Positions 7,973 to 17,090 of a stretch of DNA of 64,000 bases are shown one piece after another (the stretch's first letter is position 1; each line of letters starts with the position of its first letter). The notes under the pieces are model-generated. The model was not told the DNA's origin. It saw only the letters and a list, made by a program, of their open reading frames with translations, and did not search any database. Made by a program: the position numbers and the translations under genes. Source of the stretch: Amycolatopsis japonica (GTDB lineage Bacteria; Actinomycetota; Actinomycetes; Mycobacteriales; Pseudonocardiaceae); contig NZ_CP008953.1 in the NCBI RefSeq assembly GCF_000732925.1, positions 8,363,001 to 8,427,000 of the forward strand, read 5' to 3'.

Positions 7973-8112
7973 GGACATCGGGCTCGCACCCGATGACGGA
8001 GCCAAGTGTAGCGGAGGCTTGAACGTCACCTTCGAGGGCCACCGTCGTTAAGGTCCTATGACGCCGGTCTCAGTTCCCCAAGATCGGCCCATCCCCACTG
8101 GAGGACCTGTTC

Positions 8113-9801
8113 ATGCGGCAACGACTGCCCCGTGTGCTGGCGCTTCCGGCCGCCGCGGCCCTGCTTCTGCTGACCGCGGCTCCGGCGACCGCCCAGACGA
8201 TCCCGACCACGCCGATCCCCGATCCGGCGAATCCGGGACAGCCGCCGATGTCGGCGCCGATCGGGCCGCAGCCGCTCGGCAAGGCGGTCGGTGACGCGGG
8301 GGCGGCGCTCGGTGTGCTGCGGCTGCTGCCGAACGCGGTGCCGACCAGCGCCATCCTGCCCGGCGCGGGCGAGTTGCTGCCGAAGCAGTCCGCGCTCGAA
8401 GCGGGGATGGGGCTTTCCAGCGCGCAGGCCAACTCCGAGGCCTACCTGAACTACGAGAAGTCGATCGCGCAGTCGTCGCCGTTCGGCCTGTCCGCCGCCG
8501 GCAACGCGCCGCAGACGCCGGGCAGCCTCGTGCAGACGGCGCTGCCGGACAACCCGAAGCCGATCAGCGGCGGCCTCAACGCGCCGAAGAACCCGCTGTT
8601 CAACCTCGGCCTGCTCAACGGTGAAGCGCACGCGCGCTGGAGCCCGACGCTCGGGCCGTGCGTCGGCACGATCGCCGATTCGAGCACGTCGATCGCGAAC
8701 CTCGCGCTCCTGCCGACCATCCCGAACATCCCGGGCGCCGACCAGCTGACCCAGGCTTCCGACCAGCTCAAGGCCGGTCTCTCGGCCCTGGGCCCCCTGG
8801 CGAACCTCGGCGGGCTGCTGTCGGGCACCAGCACCAGCGCCGACGGCAAGGGCGCGGTGCTGAGCCTGCCGAACACGCTGTCGTCGCGTTCCGTCGTGCG
8901 GCTGGTCGACATCCCCGGCTCGAAGAACAAGGCCGTCGAATCGACGTCGACCCTGCAGGCGGCCAACATCGAACTGCTGAAGGGCACGCCGCTCGGCCTG
9001 ACGATCAAGGTCGCCAGCCAGCCGACGCTGAGGGTCACCTCGACCGGCGAGAAGAAGACGTCGAAGGTCGAGTACAGCGCCCCGGTGCTGCAGATCGTCC
9101 GCGGTGACAAGGTGCTGTTCACGCTCGACGCGAACAACCCGACCAAGGACATCCCGATCGGGATCCCGCTGCCGTCGCTCAAGCAGGTCCCGGGTTTCGA
9201 CCAGCTGAAGAACGTGCCGGTGATCGGCGGGCTGGCCGAGATGCTGAACGGCGCCACCAAGCAGCTCCCCGGCGGCGAAGCCGGGAACGGGCTCACCCTC
9301 GACATCGGGGTGCTGAAGCTGTCGATCGCCGGACTGAACCAGAAGTCGAGCGACATGACCTCGCCGTTCAAGGGCTTCCAGATGGGCGCCTCGGCGCGAC
9401 TGCTGGACCTGCAGATCCTGCCGACGACGGCGCTGCAGAAGGCGCTGCCGCCGGACGCCGCGAAGAAGCTGCCTTCGTCGCTGGCGCAGGTGTCGCTCGG
9501 CGAGCAGATCGCCCGGGCGTACGCGCCCACCGGTGGTGTCGAGTGCGGCACCGCTACCCCGCCGCCCGCGGGCAACAACGGTGGCGCGGCGCCGAAGGGG
9601 CCGGTCAAGAACCTGGCGTACACCAACGCCGCCTACGACACGGTGCCGATGTTCTGGTCGGGTACGGCGATGCTGCTGATCGGTGTCGTTCTCGTGGCCG
9701 CCATGCCGGGACGGCGCCGGCTCGCGGTGGTTCCGGTCGCGAAGAAGTCGCCTGGCTTCAAGCCTTCGCCGCGGCCGCGCTCGCTGGACTCGGAGGACTA
9801 G
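8113..9801 (+). CDS. Secreted, C-terminally membrane-anchored protein of unknown function
   Basis: 562 residues. An N-terminal signal peptide (MRQRLPRV, then a hydrophobic core, cleavage near ATAQ at about 27) opens the protein. A Pro/Gly/Asn-rich extracytoplasmic body follows, and a C-terminal membrane helix near residues 515-535 (MFWSGTAMLLIGVVLVAAM) ends in GRRR and a basic tail. No LPXTG sortase motif is present, so it is held by the helix. I recognise no catalytic motif in the body. Two isolated cysteines (near residues 182 and 477) could form a disulphide. GGAGG at 8099-8103 sets the ATG. It has its own promoter region and no operon partner. Confidence 0.7.
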   Translation: MRQRLPRVLALPAAAALLLLTAAPATAQTIPTTPIPDPANPGQPPMSAPIGPQPLGKAVGDAGAALGVLRLLPNAVPTSAILPGAGELLPKQSALEAGMGLSSAQANSEAYLNYEKSIAQSSPFGLSAAGNAPQTPGSLVQTALPDNPKPISGGLNAPKNPLFNLGLLNGEAHARWSPTLGPCVGTIADSSTSIANLALLPTIPNIPGADQLTQASDQLKAGLSALGPLANLGGLLSGTSTSADGKGAVLSLPNTLSSRSVVRLVDIPGSKNKAVESTSTLQAANIELLKGTPLGLTIKVASQPTLRVTSTGEKKTSKVEYSAPVLQIVRGDKVLFTLDANNPTKDIPIGIPLPSLKQVPGFDQLKNVPVIGGLAEMLNGATKQLPGGEAGNGLTLDIGVLKLSIAGLNQKSSDMTSPFKGFQMGASARLLDLQILPTTALQKALPPDAAKKLPSSLAQVSLGEQIARAYAPTGGVECGTATPPPAGNNGGAAPKGPVKNLAYTNAAYDTVPMFWSGTAMLLIGVVLVAAMPGRRRLAVVPVAKKSPGFKPSPRPRSLDSED

Positions 9802-9820
9802 ACGGGGCGAGGAGGGTGAT

Positions 9821-9858
9821 GAACGGTCCTTTCACGTCCCCGCGTGAGAGGACCGTTC
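9821..9858. repeat. Palindrome downstream of the anchored-protein gene
   Basis: GAACGGTCCT (9821-9830) pairs with AGGACCGTTC (9849-9858), and the next six bases pair with one mismatch. It lies between the convergent anchored-protein gene and holB, and its core resembles the other long palindromes of the window. Possible bidirectional terminator. Confidence 0.75.
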
Positions 9859-9903
9859 GTACCCCCTGATCGCTCTTCAGCAGTGGGGCCTTCGCCGCTG
9901 ACC

Positions 9904-9942
9904 GTGTGGATTTTGGTGCGTTGGATGACCTGAAATCCACAC
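9904..9942. repeat. Inverted repeat with 19-nt loop
   Basis: GTGTGGATTT and AAATCCACAC are perfectly complementary 10-bp arms at 9904-9913 and 9933-9942. They lie between the terminator-like palindrome and the 3' end of holB. No function can be assigned. Confidence 0.55.
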
Positions 9943-10008
9943 AGTCACCCCCTCCCCGCATGCCGGAGCCCGCCCCGAACCCGAAGCCTCTTCACTTACC
10001 CACAGCAC

Positions 10009-10038
10009 TTGTCCACAACCATCCCCACCTGTGGACAA
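10009..10038. promoter_or_regulatory. Two inverted DnaA-box-like sites
   Basis: TTGTCCACA at 10009-10017 and its reverse complement TGTGGACAA at 10030-10038 match the actinobacterial DnaA box TTGTCCACA exactly. They lie in the 337-bp gap (9802-10138) downstream of holB. The gap otherwise holds two palindromes and a C/G-rich stretch with no gene. Confidence 0.45.
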
Positions 10039-10138
10039 CTCCCGCCACCAGCCCTTTTCCCCCTCCACCCCCGGTAGACTGGACTCGGGGACGCCCCCCT
10101 GGGAAGGGCGGGGGGTGGGGTAGGGAGCGAAGCGCGAA

Positions 10139-11347
10139 TCAGCCCTGGCGCAGGGTGGTGACCATGGCTTCGACGGCGATCCTCGGCTTCACGTTCAGGT
10201 CGATGGCCTCGCGGCATTCCAGGACGGCTTCGAGCCGCCGCAGAATCGAGTCCGGCGCCCAGGCGGAGGCGGCCTGCGAGATTTCCGAGGCGTGGTCGGG
10301 GTGGTTCAGCGTCGCGCCCGCGCCGCTCGCGGTCACGAGCACGTCCCGGTAGAACGCGGCCAGATCCACCAGCGCGAGATCCAGAGTGTCTCGCTGCGTA
10401 CGGGTCGCGCGGGACTTCTGGCGCTTCTCAAGCTGCTTCACGGCGGCTTCGGCGGCGCGTTTCGCCCCGGCGACACCCTTTCCGGTGCCATCGCCGCCCA
10501 TCGCGGTGCGGAGTTCGGAACGTTCGGCCTCGTCGCGGACCTTGCTCTCCTCGCCCGCGTCGGCCTCCGCCGCGCTGATCAGCTGATCGGCGCAAGTGAA
10601 CACATCGGACGGCCGCCGCAGGCCGAGCGGGATCCGCAGCACCGTCGCCCGCCGCTGCCGCGCCGCCTCGTCGGTCGCGAGCCGCCGCGCACGGCCGACA
10701 TGTCCACTGGAGACGGACGCGGCCCACCGCGCACGCTCGGGCTCGATACCGTCCCGCTCCATCAGCACCTGCGCGATCGCCTCCGGCGGCGGCGTCCGCA
10801 ACGTGACCAGACGGCACCGCGAGCGGATCGTCACCGACACGTCGTCCGGGTGATCCGACGGCGCGCACAGCAGGAACACCGTGCGATCCGGCGGCTCCTC
10901 GACGGCCTTCAGCAACGCGTTCGACGCGCCTTCGGTCAGCCTGTCGGAGTCCTCGATGATCACCACCTGCCACTTCCCGGTGGTCGGGCGGCGGGCGGCG
11001 GCCTGCACCAGCGAACGCATCTCGGCGACCGAGATCGAAAGGCCTTCCGGCACGACGAGCTTGACGTCCGCGTGCGTCCCGGCCATCACGGTGCGGCAGC
11101 CGGGGCACTCGCCGCAGCCGGTGCCGGTGCTGCACTGCAACGCCGCCGCGAAAACCCGCGCGGCCGTCGAACGCCCCGAACCCGGCGGACCGGTGATCAG
11201 CCAGGCGTGAGTCATCGCGCCGGGCGCGACCGGCTGGTTGTCGATGATCCGGGCGGCCGCCGTCGACGCCGAAGAAAGCGTGCGCGCGGCGGGCTCCTGG
11301 CCGACGAGCTGCTTCCAGACACCGATCAGCACAGGGGCTTCCGTCAC
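10139..11347 (-). CDS. holB: DNA polymerase III subunit delta' (clamp loader)
   Basis: 402 residues from GTG 11347, which overlaps the upstream stop by 4 nt. VWKQLVGQEPA opens the AAA+ module. The P-loop is GPPGSGRST, with Arg for Lys, as expected for the ATPase-inactive delta' subunit. GCGECPGCRTV with an upstream Cys is the zinc module. VIIEDSDRLTEGASNALLKAVEEPP is the Walker B region and IRSRC is the SRC motif. It joins delta and gamma/tau subunits to load the sliding clamp. A low-complexity basic/acidic stretch lies near residues 280-320. The gene order with topA matches Rv3644c-Rv3646c. Confidence 0.92.
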   Translation of the reverse strand: MTEAPVLIGVWKQLVGQEPAARTLSSASTAAARIIDNQPVAPGAMTHAWLITGPPGSGRSTAARVFAAALQCSTGTGCGECPGCRTVMAGTHADVKLVVPEGLSISVAEMRSLVQAAARRPTTGKWQVVIIEDSDRLTEGASNALLKAVEEPPDRTVFLLCAPSDHPDDVSVTIRSRCRLVTLRTPPPEAIAQVLMERDGIEPERARWAASVSSGHVGRARRLATDEAARQRRATVLRIPLGLRRPSDVFTCADQLISAAEADAGEESKVRDEAERSELRTAMGGDGTGKGVAGAKRAAEAAVKQLEKRQKSRATRTQRDTLDLALVDLAAFYRDVLVTASGAGATLNHPDHASEISQAASAWAPDSILRRLEAVLECREAIDLNVKPRIAVEAMVTTLRQG

Positions 11348-13398
11348 TTCGCTTCGACCTTCTCCTCCGCCGGAGCGAGCCCGGCGAGCCTGCCGACGAG
11401 CACCGCGCGGATCGCGGTCCGCACCCGGTCGCCCACTTCGTCCTCGGTACCTTCCGCGTCGACCACGACATAGCGGTCCGGGTCTGCGGCGGCCATCTCC
11501 GTGAGCAGATGCTGCACCCGCCACTGCGCGTCCAGCGACTCCGACTTCCGCATCACCGTGCCGGGATCGGCGTCGAGCAGGATGGTGATGTCGGGCCGCA
11601 GCCTGCCGGTCGCCCAGTCCGCGAGCCCTTCGAGTTCCTGGCTGTCCAGTCCGGCGACCGCGGACAGATGCGCCAGCGGCGAGTCCACGAACCGTTCCAT
11701 CACCACGACGGAACCGGCGTCGAGCGCGGGCTGGATGTCCCGTTCGACGATGTCCGCCCGCACCGCGGCGGCGGCCAGCGCCTGCGCCCGCGCACCGGAC
11801 AGCGAAGCACCGGAGACCAGCTTCGCGAGCCGTTGATCGTCCAACGCCGGGTCGGCGGCCAGCACGACCGGACGCGTGCCCGCGCGCAGCCATTCGGCCA
11901 GCCGCGCGGCCTGCGTTTCGGTGTTGATCGCCCGCGTGCCTTCGAGCGCGATCAGCAGCCCGTTCACGCGACGCGGGCTGCGGCGCAAAGCGTTGCGGAG
12001 ATCGGCGAGGATCGGTTCGGCCCGCCGGTCGTCCATCTGCCGGTACGCGAAGATGCCGGCGAGCAGCGCGAGGATGCCGCCGCCGACCATCACCGGCCGC
12101 GTGCCGTCGATGGTGATCGTGCCGCCCCACAGCTCGACCTCGGTCGTCCGGACCGCGCTGATCAGCACCGGCACCAACACCGTCGAGCCGAACAGCACGA
12201 TCTTCATCAGCGACTGGTAGATCGCGTTGATCCGGCCGCGGATCGAGTCCTCGATCCGCGAACCGATGATCGTGACACCGGTCAGGAACGCCGTCCCCGC
12301 CCAGACACCGACGGCCGCGACCGCGACCAGCGAAACGGCGAGATGCGGCGACAGCGCCACCACGACGAGACACAGGCCCGCGGCGACGATCGAGATCCCG
12401 AACAGCCGGTCGTGCGCGAGCCGCCGCGCGAGCTTCGGGGCCACCGCCATACCGGTGGCGAGCCCGAGGAAGACGGCCAGGACGAGCAGGTTGAACGCCG
12501 CGTCACCGGCGAGCAGGCTGGACGAGTACGGCTTGGCCGAACCGATCACCGCGCCACCGGCGGCGAAGGCGCCGAAAGCACCGATCATCAGCCCGCGCAC
12601 CAGCGGCGTCGTCCGCACGAACCGGGCGCCGTCGGCGATCATCTGCCGGAAGCCGAACTTCTCCTCGTCGGCAGGCTTGACCTTGGGCTTCTCGACCGCG
12701 TGGACGTTGCGCAGCGACAGCTCGGGGATCCGGGTCGCGATCACGATCGCGCTGGTCAGGTACAGCAGGCCGGTGATGACGACGGCGACCTTGGCGATGC
12801 CGAGCTGGGCGTCGCCCTGGAAGAAGTGGAACGTGGTGTTGCTACCGGTGAGCACGGCGTTCGCCCCGGCGGCGGTGATCACCGCGAGGCCGTAGGTCAT
12901 CACCATGCCGAGCTGGTTGGCCGTCTCGACCTGGTCCGGACGGCGCAGCAGGTTCGGCACCGCCGCGTCCTTCGACGGGATCCACATCATCGAGCAGCAG
13001 CCGACCAGGAAGTTGCCGACGAACACCCACCACGGGGTGCCGACGAACGCGATCGACAGCAGGAACCCGCACCGGCCGAGGTCGCAGAGCACCATCACCT
13101 TGCGCCGGTCGAAGCGGTCGGCGAGCAGCCCGCCGAGCGGGGCGAACAGCAGCCCCGGCAGCAGCGACGTCAGCACGACCCCGACGAACGCGAAGTTCTG
13201 CGCGGCGTAGTTGTCGGTCAGTTTGGTGACCAGACCGGTCAGCGTGAGGAGGTTCAGCCAGTCCGCGACGCTGCACAGATAGGAGACACCCCAGATCCGG
13301 CGGAACGGCTTGATCGCCAGCACCCGCCGCACCCGGTGCATGGTGGAAGCGTCACGTCCCGACGGACCACTCGTGCCCGTCTCGGGCACCGACTGCAC
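11344..13398 (-). CDS. MFS transporter fused to a degenerate thymidylate kinase domain
   Basis: 684 residues. Residues about 30-445 form a major-facilitator membrane domain with the loop-2 motif GGLLADRFDRRKVM. Residues about 465-684 align with thymidylate kinase, but key motifs are lost. The P-loop position reads LIALEGTRAINTETQAARLAEWL instead of EGxDGxGKST. The DRY motif is ERFVDSPLAH. The lid Arg/Glu residues after LLDADP are not recognisable. MFS-TMK fusions are known in actinomycetes next to topA/holB. Here phosphoryl transfer looks unlikely, and a canonical tmk probably lies elsewhere. GTG 13398 is the chosen start; an internal ATG at MHRVRR is possible. Confidence 0.8.
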   Translation of the reverse strand: MQSVPETGTSGPSGRDASTMHRVRRVLAIKPFRRIWGVSYLCSVADWLNLLTLTGLVTKLTDNYAAQNFAFVGVVLTSLLPGLLFAPLGGLLADRFDRRKVMVLCDLGRCGFLLSIAFVGTPWWVFVGNFLVGCCSMMWIPSKDAAVPNLLRRPDQVETANQLGMVMTYGLAVITAAGANAVLTGSNTTFHFFQGDAQLGIAKVAVVITGLLYLTSAIVIATRIPELSLRNVHAVEKPKVKPADEEKFGFRQMIADGARFVRTTPLVRGLMIGAFGAFAAGGAVIGSAKPYSSSLLAGDAAFNLLVLAVFLGLATGMAVAPKLARRLAHDRLFGISIVAAGLCLVVVALSPHLAVSLVAVAAVGVWAGTAFLTGVTIIGSRIEDSIRGRINAIYQSLMKIVLFGSTVLVPVLISAVRTTEVELWGGTITIDGTRPVMVGGGILALLAGIFAYRQMDDRRAEPILADLRNALRRSPRRVNGLLIALEGTRAINTETQAARLAEWLRAGTRPVVLAADPALDDQRLAKLVSGASLSGARAQALAAAAVRADIVERDIQPALDAGSVVVMERFVDSPLAHLSAVAGLDSQELEGLADWATGRLRPDITILLDADPGTVMRKSESLDAQWRVQHLLTEMAAADPDRYVVVDAEGTEDEVGDRVRTAIRAVLVGRLAGLAPAEEKVEAK

Positions 13399-13545
13399 GC
13401 CCTCGCTGATACGCCCACCCCACTAGTCACGCGGCGCCGGGGTTGCGACCCGGGTCAACACCGGGTACCCCGACCGTAGGGCCAGGGTATCCCGATGGGT
13501 GACGTCTGGACGGACGGCCCCGTCCGGCGCTATCCGCCGGACGGG

Positions 13546-14160
13546 TTACCCGAAGATCCCCGCGATGCTGTTGAACAGGCTCGCGAGCAGCTGGATGGCG
13601 AGGACCGCGAAGACGATCATGAGGGCGATCGCGATCATCACGCCGGCGGTGTTCGACGACGGTTTGCCGAACCTCGGCATCTGCATGGAACGCTTGGCAC
13701 GCCGAACTTCGACCTCCGCCTCCTCGTCGACCTCGACCGGCTCTTCCGGCTTCAGCCGACGGGGTTGGCGGATCAGCTGAGACGGCCTCGACGGCCAGGT
13801 CCGCTGCTGGGGCAGGATCCCGATCGGCGCAGCGCCTTGCTCACCCACCGTGCTGACGACCTTGGCGGGCGACGGGGCCGCGGTCTGCTCCGCGCCCGGG
13901 CTTTCGGCGGGCTGGTCGTCCGCGAGCATGGCCGCGCTGACCATCCTGCTCACCACTTCGGGGTCGTGCTGGACCGGTCCCGGCACCTGCACGTGGACAT
14001 CGTCGGCTCCCGCCGACGGATCGGATGGGGCCGTCGTGCCGGTCGTGACCAGCCCGGACAGCGGGTCGGCGAACGTGTCGCCCGGAGGATCTGCCTGAGT
14101 GCCATCGCCTTTCACGAAGTCGGGGGCATCGAAGAAGGGAGTTCCGCCCTTCCCGCTCAT
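13546..14160 (-). CDS. Proline/acid-rich protein with C-terminal membrane anchor
   Basis: 204 residues starting at ATG 14160 with GAGGTGG upstream. The N-terminal 150 residues are low in predicted structure (Pro, Ala, Gly, Asp). A basic KRSMQMPRFGK segment precedes a single membrane helix at about residues 178-199 (AGVMIAIALMIVFAVLAIQLLASLF). No family is recognised. It lies 13 bp downstream of a multi-pass membrane protein on the same strand and is probably co-transcribed with it and the two EspG-like genes. Confidence 0.65.
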   Translation of the reverse strand: MSGKGGTPFFDAPDFVKGDGTQADPPGDTFADPLSGLVTTGTTAPSDPSAGADDVHVQVPGPVQHDPEVVSRMVSAAMLADDQPAESPGAEQTAAPSPAKVVSTVGEQGAAPIGILPQQRTWPSRPSQLIRQPRRLKPEEPVEVDEEAEVEVRRAKRSMQMPRFGKPSSNTAGVMIAIALMIVFAVLAIQLLASLFNSIAGIFG

Positions 14161-14173
14161 GGTGACCACCTCA

Positions 14174-15394
14174 CTACGGAATGTCCTCTGCTTCCAGGGT
14201 AACCACCTCGGCCCGCCGCACATCCGCCCAATGGGCCAGATAAATGTCACGCGCCGCGAGGCTGATCTTCACATCCTCCAGCAAAGGTTCGAAGAAAGAA
14301 CGCCGGTACCGGGCATCCGTCGCGGTCGATGCGGCGAAGTACAAACCGGAGAAAACGGCGAGGAAGACGGAGACGTTGACGAGTGCGGAACTCACCGGAA
14401 GGGGGACACCCAGCAGTGTCCCCGGCGCCGATTCACGGCCGGCGAACTCCGTCACGACCTCCGGGCTCAGGATCAGCACCCCGAACACGACGAAGAACGC
14501 GAACACCAGCACCCCGAACGCCACGATCTGCACCGCTTGGGCGAAGAACAGCACCAGGGCGATGTTCAGGCGCTCGGTCTTCGTCAGCGCGCGCCTGCCA
14601 GGTGGCTCGGTGTCGTCGTCGAACGGCGTGCCGCGCAGGACGGTCGCGCCGGGCTCCACGGTCCAGGACTTCAGTTCCTTGATCTCGTCGGACAGCATCG
14701 ACGCCAGGAACACGGCGCCGATCAGCACGAGGAAGCCGACCACCAGCCACAACCGGCCGGGGGTCAGCCGTTCCACCGCCTGCCACAGCTCGGCGGTGAA
14801 GAAGCTGAACATCACCACCAGCAGGAGCAGCGGCAACGCCCGCGACGCGAGCGTGCCGATGGCCCTGACCTGGGCGACCGCGCTCCGTGCCGCCCAGGTG
14901 AGGATCGAGCCGACGCCGATCCGGACCAGGAACATCAGCACGGCCAGCGCGACCAGGTTGGTGAGGATGGCGACCCACAACGGGTTGTCCCACGACACCA
15001 GCCCGGTGAGCCGCTCGCCGAGCGGCAGCACGAGCAGCCAGAAGCCGATCGTCGCCGCCATCACGGCCAAGCGGACTCTGGTGCGGCTCAGCACGCGAAG
15101 CAGCTTCGCCATCAGCCGTCCGGCGATCACCGGCACCACGACCACGGCGAACGTCAGCGCCAGCACGCCGAGCACGTAGCCGACGCCACTGCTGCGCATC
15201 CTGGCCGCGAGCACGTCCTCGGGGACGTCGAGCAGCTTCAGCAACCCGGCCAGCAGCAGGTCGAGCAGGCACAGGAACACCAGCCCCGGCGTGGACCGGC
15301 GCAACATGCCCGCTCCGCGCCTCCGCCGGTGGATGACCATCGGCAGCCCTCGCCGCCGGAACCACGCGTCGGCCGCGCGCCGGTCCAGGTCCAT
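14174..15394 (-). CDS. Multi-pass membrane protein of unknown function
   Basis: 406 residues with a basic N-terminus (RRRGLPMVIHRRRRGAGMLRR) and about eight hydrophobic segments between residues 35 and 365. A soluble loop near 250-280 contains PFDDDTEPPGRRALTKTE, and the C-terminal tail is soluble. No transporter or enzyme signature is visible. It is the third gene of the apparent operon that starts with two EspG-like genes, so a role with those proteins at the envelope is possible but unproven. Confidence 0.6.
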   Translation of the reverse strand: MDLDRRAADAWFRRRGLPMVIHRRRRGAGMLRRSTPGLVFLCLLDLLLAGLLKLLDVPEDVLAARMRSSGVGYVLGVLALTFAVVVVPVIAGRLMAKLLRVLSRTRVRLAVMAATIGFWLLVLPLGERLTGLVSWDNPLWVAILTNLVALAVLMFLVRIGVGSILTWAARSAVAQVRAIGTLASRALPLLLLVVMFSFFTAELWQAVERLTPGRLWLVVGFLVLIGAVFLASMLSDEIKELKSWTVEPGATVLRGTPFDDDTEPPGRRALTKTERLNIALVLFFAQAVQIVAFGVLVFAFFVVFGVLILSPEVVTEFAGRESAPGTLLGVPLPVSSALVNVSVFLAVFSGLYFAASTATDARYRRSFFEPLLEDVKISLAARDIYLAHWADVRRAEVVTLEAEDIP

Positions 15395-15428
15395 GCCCGC
15401 CCTCCCCAGTCGTCATCGCCCAAGGCGG

Positions 15429-16202
15429 CTACGTCCGGCTCAAGTCCACCGCCTCGTGCAGCCAGCCCGCCAGTGCCCGGCGGTCCATTCCACCGAACAT
15501 CAGCCACCCTTCGGAAGGGGCGGCGTACAACACGAACCTCCCCAAATCGTTGTCGACGATCACGAAGCCGTAGTCCGGGTACTCGGCGTTCAGCCCGCCG
15601 AAGGCGACCAGATCGAGGATCGCCGTGCCGGTGCGCGGACGGTTCAGCGTGTCGACGACCAACCCGACCTCCTCTTCCTGGCCGGGCAGCGGCACGCCGT
15701 GCTCGTCGATCCTGATGCGCATCGGCTCGGTCTCCCCGGCGGGGACATGCGGGAGCCCGCCGAAGACCCGGGCCCCCAGCTCGCCGAAATCGCTGAGGCT
15801 GAACGTGGTCCGCCGCCCCGACCGCATCCGCCAGACGACCGCTTGATGCCCGTCTCCGTAGCAATCGACGCGCACCGAGCGCGGCGCGGAGGCGAAGACG
15901 CCGGTGAGGACGCCTCGCACAGAGCCGCGCAGCATCACGCCGTGCATCTGGACCGCGGCCGGATGGATCTCGCCGTTCTCCATCAGCCCGGCCTCTTCGA
16001 GCATCGCCGCCTTGGCCGCGTACCGCTCGGCCTGGGTGACGAGATCCGCCGGCTCGTCGTAGGACGGGCACAAGCGGCGGATCTCGTCGTCGGTGATCTC
16101 CGGGTCGTAGCCCAGGTACACGCTCCGCCGCTCGGGCACCGCGCGCAGCACCGGCTCGGCGGCACGCCTCATCAGTTCCTTCACGGTCGCCGGTTCACGC
16201 AT
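15429..16202 (-). CDS. EspG-like protein (ESX secretion chaperone superfamily), paralogue 2
   Basis: 257 residues. The layout fits EspG: an N-terminal strand/helix part with LCPSYDEPADLVTQAERY, a central ENGEIHPAAVQMHGVM...RGVLTG part, and a C-terminal RPRTGTAILDLV...VDNDLGRFVLY...W part. It is a clear paralogue of the neighbouring upstream gene, with which it overlaps by 8 nt. EspG proteins bind PE/PPE or WXG-type substrates of type VII secretion. No ESX core genes are in the window. The family call rests on pattern, not alignment. Confidence 0.5.
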   Translation of the reverse strand: MREPATVKELMRRAAEPVLRAVPERRSVYLGYDPEITDDEIRRLCPSYDEPADLVTQAERYAAKAAMLEEAGLMENGEIHPAAVQMHGVMLRGSVRGVLTGVFASAPRSVRVDCYGDGHQAVVWRMRSGRRTTFSLSDFGELGARVFGGLPHVPAGETEPMRIRIDEHGVPLPGQEEEVGLVVDTLNRPRTGTAILDLVAFGGLNAEYPDYGFVIVDNDLGRFVLYAAPSEGWLMFGGMDRRALAGWLHEAVDLSRT

Positions 16203-16986
16203 GGTTCTGCACCGCCTTCACGATCCATTGCTCGGCCGTCGACCGGCTGGCCGGGCCCCAGGTGAGCGTCCAACGGCCGTCGCCGTCCATCGCCGCGCTG
16301 AACTGGTACCGGCCGAGGTCGTTGTCCACCAGGCCGAACGCGCCGTGCGGATACTCGGCGAGGATGGAGTTCCGCACCGCGAGATCGACGAGGACCGTGC
16401 CGTGCCGCGGCCGCGAAGCGCCTTCACGGATCACCTCGACGGCCTCGCGGGCCCTCAGCGGGATCAGCCCGCCCGCGTCCGTCACGATGCGCACCGTCTC
16501 GCCCGTGCCCGGCGGATGGTCGGGCAGGCCGTCGAACACCCAGCCCGGCAGCGCGCTGAGGAAACCGGACCGCAGCCGCGCTCGCCTGCCGAGCTTGTTC
16601 AGCACCGTGGTGTAGTCCTCGTCGCCGAAGAACCGGACCTCCCACGGCTCCGGACGCGACGGGAACACGCCGGTCACCACGCCGCGGATGAACCCGCCGC
16701 GCAGCGCGCGATACAGCCCGACGGCCTCGGGCGTGACCTCACCGCCGGGGGCCAGCCCGATGGTCGCCATCCCGCTCACGAACCGGGTGTACTGCTCCAC
16801 CTCCTCGGCCAGGGTGAGCCCTGGAGTCGGCTCCTCGTCGGCCAGCACCGGCGGCACGGCGAGCTCCGGGTCGTAGAACTCCATCACCGAGGGACGCTCC
16901 GGAACCTCGGCTGCCAGCGGGGCGATGACCTCGTCGATGACGTCGAAGACAGCGGTCGTTGAAGTGCTCACCTGACCATTGAACAC
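16195..16986 (-). CDS. EspG-like protein (ESX secretion chaperone superfamily), paralogue 1
   Basis: 263 residues if started at GTG 16986, 258 from GTG 16971. Shares with its downstream paralogue the blocks GGEVTPEAVGLYRALRGGFIRGVVTGVF, RPRHGTVLVDLAVRNSILAEYP and VDNDLGRYQF...W. The first gene of a four-gene operon. A LexA-like box (17005-17020) lies 18 bp upstream of the longer start, so the operon may respond to DNA damage. The alternative reading is an unrelated conserved actinobacterial family. Confidence 0.5.
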   Translation of the reverse strand: MFNGQVSTSTTAVFDVIDEVIAPLAAEVPERPSVMEFYDPELAVPPVLADEEPTPGLTLAEEVEQYTRFVSGMATIGLAPGGEVTPEAVGLYRALRGGFIRGVVTGVFPSRPEPWEVRFFGDEDYTTVLNKLGRRARLRSGFLSALPGWVFDGLPDHPPGTGETVRIVTDAGGLIPLRAREAVEVIREGASRPRHGTVLVDLAVRNSILAEYPHGAFGLVDNDLGRYQFSAAMDGDGRWTLTWGPASRSTAEQWIVKAVQNHA

Positions 16987-17004
16987 CCTGGTACCGACAA
17001 TTTT

Positions 17005-17020
17005 TAGAACTTTTGTTCGA
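17005..17020. promoter_or_regulatory. LexA (SOS) box-like site
   Basis: TAGAACTTTTGTTCGA matches the actinobacterial SOS consensus TCGAAC-N4-GTTCGA at 11 of the 12 defined positions, with a perfect GAAC-N4-GTTC core. It is 18 bp upstream of the EspG-like operon and 78 bp upstream of the divergent TetR gene. Confidence 0.5.
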
Positions 17021-17090
17021 ACGGGTGAGGTGGTTCGGCGAGCGGTCGGTGAGCGGTCGCCGGTGGACGGATTTGCTCACCTGAGCTATT

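Noticed and set aside
8113..9801. LPXTG sortase substrate
   Set aside because: The C-terminus has a membrane helix and basic tail but no LPXTG or variant before the helix.
13495..14202. Long plus-strand ORF opposite the C-terminally anchored protein
   Set aside because: Arg/Asp/Gly-rich shadow of the real minus-strand gene, with no domain.
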